From Sphingomonas sp. CCH9-E2 (GTDB taxonomy: Bacteria > Pseudomonadota > Alphaproteobacteria > Sphingomonadales > Sphingomonadaceae): a stretch of DNA of 26,743 nucleotides. The notes beneath the pieces are model-generated. The model had not been told where the DNA came from. It saw nothing but the letters and a program-made list of their open reading frames with translations, and ran no database searches. Within the stretch, counting starts at the first letter, position 1, and each line of letters starts with the position of its first letter. Position numbers and translations under genes: made by a program. Shown here in pieces: positions 22,748-26,743 of this stretch. Location: positions 1 through 26,743 of the forward strand of contig NZ_LSJM01000367.1 in assembly GCF_001557215.1 (NCBI RefSeq), written 5' to 3'.

Positions 22748-23860
22748 TCAGCCCCCCACCGCCTTCTTCAGCTTGTCGAAGAAGCCGGTCGACACCGGGC
22801 ATTCCTCGCCGGTCTCCAGCGCGCGGAACTGTTCCAGCAGCGCGCGCTGTTCGCCCGACAGCTTGGTCGGGATCTCGACCTCGATCCGCACGACCAGGTC
22901 GCCGCGACCGCGTCCCTGAAGCACGGGCATGCCCGCGCCGCGCTGACGCACCTCGCGCCCGCTCTGCGTGCCGGGATGCAGGTGGATCTTGTGCACCTCG
23001 CCATCCGGGCCGGGAATCTCGATCTCACCGCCCAGCGCCGCCGTCGTGAAGCTGATCGGCGCGCGCGCGAACAGGGTCGTGCCCTCGCGCTCGAAGATCG
23101 CGTGCGGCTTGACGTGCAGGAAGATGTAGAGGTCACCCGGAGGCGCACCGCGCGCGCCGGCTTCGCCCTGACCCGCCATGCGGATCCGCGTGCCTTCGTC
23201 GACGCCCGGCGGAATGTTGACGTTCAGCGTCACCGTCTTGTCGACGCGGCCGTCGCCGCGACAGGTGCGGCACGGATCGGCAATGGTCTGGCCCGCGCCA
23301 TGGCACGACGGACAGGTCCGCTCGACCACGAAAAAGCCCTGCTGCGCGCGCACCTTGCCATGCCCGGCACAGGTGCCACAGCGCTTCGCCATCGTCCCCG
23401 GCGCAGCGCCGGTGCCGCCGCACGGCTCGCACGGCCCGGATACATCGATGGTGATGTCGGCCTGTTTGCCGTGAAAGGCGTCTTCCAGGCTGATTTCCAT
23501 GTCGTAGCGCAGGTCGGCGCCGCGCGCCTGGCGCTGTCCGCCTCCGCCACGGCCGCCCATGAACTCGCCGAACATGGATTCGAAGATATCGGAAAATGCG
23601 TCGAAGCCCGGCCCGGCGCCGGCGCCCATGCCCTGCGGCCCGGCATGGCCGAACCGGTCATAGGCCGCGCGCTTCTGCGGGTCCTTCAGGCAATCATAGG
23701 CTTCGTTGATCGCCTTGAACTTGGCTTCCTGATCCTTGCACCCGCCATGCTTGTCGGGATGGCACTGGATCGCCAGCTTGCGAAACGCCGATTTGATCGT
23801 CGCATCGTCTGCATCGCGCGAAACGCCGAGCAGCTCGTAATAATCTACCTGGGTGGTCAT
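22748..23860 (-). CDS. dnaJ: Chaperone protein DnaJ
   Basis: This 370-residue type I Hsp40 has a J domain (about 5-70) with the HPD triad at 34-36, a Gly/Phe-rich linker (71-112), and a zinc-binding domain with four CxxCxGxG-type repeats (Cys 144/147, 161/164, 183/186, 197/200). The C-terminal substrate-binding domains follow, with GDLYIFLHVKPHAIFEREG and GRGRGDLVVRIEVEIP. It stimulates DnaK ATPase and delivers unfolded clients in the cytoplasm. It follows dnaK after 68 bp on the same strand. Confidence 0.97.
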   Translation of the reverse strand: MTTQVDYYELLGVSRDADDATIKSAFRKLAIQCHPDKHGGCKDQEAKFKAINEAYDCLKDPQKRAAYDRFGHAGPQGMGAGAGPGFDAFSDIFESMFGEFMGGRGGGGQRQARGADLRYDMEISLEDAFHGKQADITIDVSGPCEPCGGTGAAPGTMAKRCGTCAGHGKVRAQQGFFVVERTCPSCHGAGQTIADPCRTCRGDGRVDKTVTLNVNIPPGVDEGTRIRMAGQGEAGARGAPPGDLYIFLHVKPHAIFEREGTTLFARAPISFTTAALGGEIEIPGPDGEVHKIHLHPGTQSGREVRQRGAGMPVLQGRGRGDLVVRIEVEIPTKLSGEQRALLEQFRALETGEECPVSTGFFDKLKKAVGG

Positions 23861-23882
23861 TCACTCGGCCCCCGCCCGATCC

Positions 23883-23916
23883 CCCGCCGCCTTTCCTTGG
23901 GAGTGAAAGGGGCGGG
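23883..23916 (-). promoter_or_regulatory. Hairpin between dnaK and dnaJ
   Basis: A 12-bp stem with one bulged base (23905-23916 with 23883-23895, loop of 9 nt) lies in the dnaK-dnaJ gap. There is no T-run after it on the minus strand, so it is more likely an mRNA-processing or partial attenuation element that lowers dnaJ relative to dnaK than a full terminator. Confidence 0.45.
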
Positions 23917-23928
23917 GGTGAGCATAAA

Positions 23929-25833
<1,905 letters not shown>

Positions 25834-25889
25834 GAGTCCTCTAAGGCCCCCGTCTGCTAAATCATGTTAAACCAGTGCGTTACCGCGCC

Positions 25890-25896
25890 CCTCAAG
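25890..25896 (-). promoter_or_regulatory. Possible heat-shock -35 element upstream of dnaK
   Basis: On the minus strand CTTGAGG stands about 57 bp before the dnaK start. CTTG is the conserved part of alphaproteobacterial RpoH -35 elements. No clear matching -10 is seen at the usual distance, so this is a weak call based on position and one half-site. Confidence 0.3.
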
Positions 25897-25940
25897 CGGC
25901 AACGCGGCCATCACTAGGCGGGATATAGGCGCGGCGCGCC

Positions 25941-25969
25941 TTGTCGCAAGACCATGGCGCTCTTAGGAA
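25941..25969 (+). promoter_or_regulatory. Possible promoter of the PCu(A)C gene
   Basis: TTGTCG (25941-25946) and TAGGAA (25964-25969) are separated by 17 bp, about 40 bp ahead of the PCu(A)C start codon. Two direct TTCCCGAA repeats and an inverted half-site follow immediately, over the expected transcription start. Confidence 0.45.
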
Positions 25970-25970
25970 T

Positions 25971-25994
25971 TTCCCGAAGGTTCCCGAATCGGGA
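25971..25994. repeat. Helically phased TTCCCGAA repeat with inverted half-site
   Basis: TTCCCGAA occurs at 25971-25978 and 25981-25988, a period of 10 bp (one helical turn). The second copy forms a 13-bp palindrome TCCCGA-A-TCGGGA (25982-25994) that runs into the ribosome binding site GGGAGAAGGAG. This could be an operator or an RNA hairpin that hides the ribosome binding site. Confidence 0.5.
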
Positions 25995-26009
25995 GAAGGA
26001 GTTTCGACA

Positions 26010-26438
26010 ATGCGGTCTCTGGTTGCGGTAATGGTGGCGGCGGTGGCACTGGCCGGATGCGAACAGGCGCAACTGGGGGTCGAGGACGCATGGGTCCGCC
26101 TGCCCGCCGTGTCGAGCCGTCCGGGCGCGGCCTATTTCACGGTAAAGGGCGGGGCCGACGCGACCAGCTTGCTCGCCGTCTCCTCGCCCGCCGCAGTGCG
26201 CACCGAACTGCACGAAATGAAGCATGAAGGCGGGATGATGACGATGTCGCCGCTCAAGGACGTCGCGATCCCCGCTGGAGCCACGGTCAAGTTCGAGCCC
26301 GGCGGCAAGCATGTCATGCTCTACGACATCTCCCCCGAAGTCCGCGCCGGCGGCAAGATCCCGCTGCGCCTCGCCTTCGCCAACGGCAAGACGATCGAGG
26401 TCGAGGCCGAACTGCGCGCCCCGGGTCAGGAGAAGTAA
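26010..26438 (+). CDS. PCu(A)C-type copper chaperone lipoprotein
   Basis: This 142-residue protein has a lipoprotein signal peptide whose lipobox LAGC places the lipidated Cys at about residue 17. The mature domain starts with VEDAWVRLPAVSSRPGAAYFTV, the conserved opening of the PCu(A)C family. The copper-binding His/Met set is present: HEMKHEGGMMTM followed by KHVML about 20 residues later. Such proteins hold Cu(I) in the periplasm and help load cytochrome oxidase. I chose ATG 26010, which follows GGGAGAAGGAG. Confidence 0.9.
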   Translation: MRSLVAVMVAAVALAGCEQAQLGVEDAWVRLPAVSSRPGAAYFTVKGGADATSLLAVSSPAAVRTELHEMKHEGGMMTMSPLKDVAIPAGATVKFEPGGKHVMLYDISPEVRAGGKIPLRLAFANGKTIEVEAELRAPGQEK

Positions 26439-26495
26439 CGCCGGGGGGAGGGCGGCGGCGCGGGAGCGATGACGCTCCAGCCGCGTTGAACCGCC

Positions 26496-26687
26496 ATGTC
26501 CCTCGAAAACCCGACCCCGCCCCCCGGCCCGCGCCAGCGCCGCATCCTGTGGCTGCTCCCGCTGGTCATCATCGCCATCGTCGCGGTGATCTTTGTCGGC
26601 ATGAATTTGAGCCACCTGCGCGAAACCGAGCAGGGCGAGGCGGTCGGCAACGAATCCGGCGTGCCGGGACCGGTGAATTTGCGATAG
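26496..26687 (+). CDS. Small single-pass membrane protein
   Basis: This 63-residue protein has a Pro-rich basic N-terminus (ENPTPPPGPRQRR), one strong membrane helix at about 17-36 (ILWLLPLVIIAIVAVIFVG) and a polar, acidic C-terminus. Positive residues before the helix predict the C-terminus outside. It follows the PCu(A)C gene by 57 bp on the same strand and may be cotranscribed. The family is not recognised and the ribosome binding site is weak (no clear AGGAG), but composition and context support a real gene. Confidence 0.6.
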   Translation: MSLENPTPPPGPRQRRILWLLPLVIIAIVAVIFVGMNLSHLRETEQGEAVGNESGVPGPVNLR

Positions 26688-26700
26688 GTCTGACCCTAAA

Positions 26701-26743
26701 TCCTCCCCCGCCAGGGGGAGGTGGCGCCGAAGGCGACGGAGGG
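26701..26743. repeat. Dispersed palindromic repeat, cut by the window end
   Basis: The element begins TCCTCCCCCGCCAGGGGGAG and continues with a GGCGCCGAAGGCGACGG-type core. It is the same family as the two copies at 17707-17831. It sits just after a stop codon, the usual place for these repeats. Confidence 0.8.

Overview
The window looks like chromosomal DNA of a GC-rich alphaproteobacterium, most likely a sphingomonad (Sphingomonas or a close relative). This rests on the protein content (FucP-type sugar transporter, yajC-secD-secF followed by an Mth938-domain gene, dnaK-dnaJ, PCu(A)C lipoprotein, tandem glycine-zipper proteins) and on dispersed palindromes of the kind common in sphingomonad genomes. 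No phage, IS element, CRISPR array or rRNA was seen.

Region 1 (1-7500): sugar catabolism with a RiPP-like cassette in its midst. A gene fragment enters from the left. A FucP/GluP-type sugar:H+ symporter follows on the minus strand, with a LacI-type operator just before its ribosome binding site. Divergent from it on the plus strand lie a 49-residue putative precursor peptide (missing from ordinary ORF calls), an asparagine-synthetase-like cyclase and a PqqD-like recognition protein. Only 43 bp later come an altronate dehydratase and a fructuronate/mannitol dehydrogenase-family gene, which overlap by 4 bp. The three small genes look like a lasso-peptide-type A-C-B1 set without the usual B2 leader peptidase.

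Region 2 (7501-12980): tRNA-Thr(UGU), an uncharacterised DUF429-like protein, a FixJ/LuxR-type response regulator, a very large hybrid histidine kinase (MASE1-CHASE-PAS-HisKA-HATPase-REC-Hpt) and tRNA-Pro(GGG), all on the minus strand. Kinase and regulator probably form one phosphorelay.

Region 3 (12981-19923): the yajC-secD-secF-Mth938 operon for Sec export, a secreted DUF3089 alpha/beta hydrolase, a converging GT4 glycosyltransferase, and two tandem paralogous glycine-zipper envelope proteins separated by a strong terminator.

Region 4 (19924-22747): a DUF985 cupin gene, then about 1 kb without a credible protein gene. On the plus strand this stretch is densely packed with perfect hairpins, has six CUUCGG loops (none on the other strand), repeats GGGAAACCGCA, and ends in a strong intrinsic terminator with a GNRA loop. 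I interpret it as a large structured non-coding RNA of roughly 650 nt. REP-like palindromes, a TSUP-family permease and an overlapping antiparallel DUF805 gene follow.

Region 5 (22748-26743): dnaK-dnaJ (minus strand), then a PCu(A)C copper-chaperone lipoprotein and a small membrane protein (plus strand). The window ends inside another dispersed palindromic repeat.

The two most interesting items are the RiPP-like cassette without a B2 peptidase and the structured RNA candidate at about 20480-21156.
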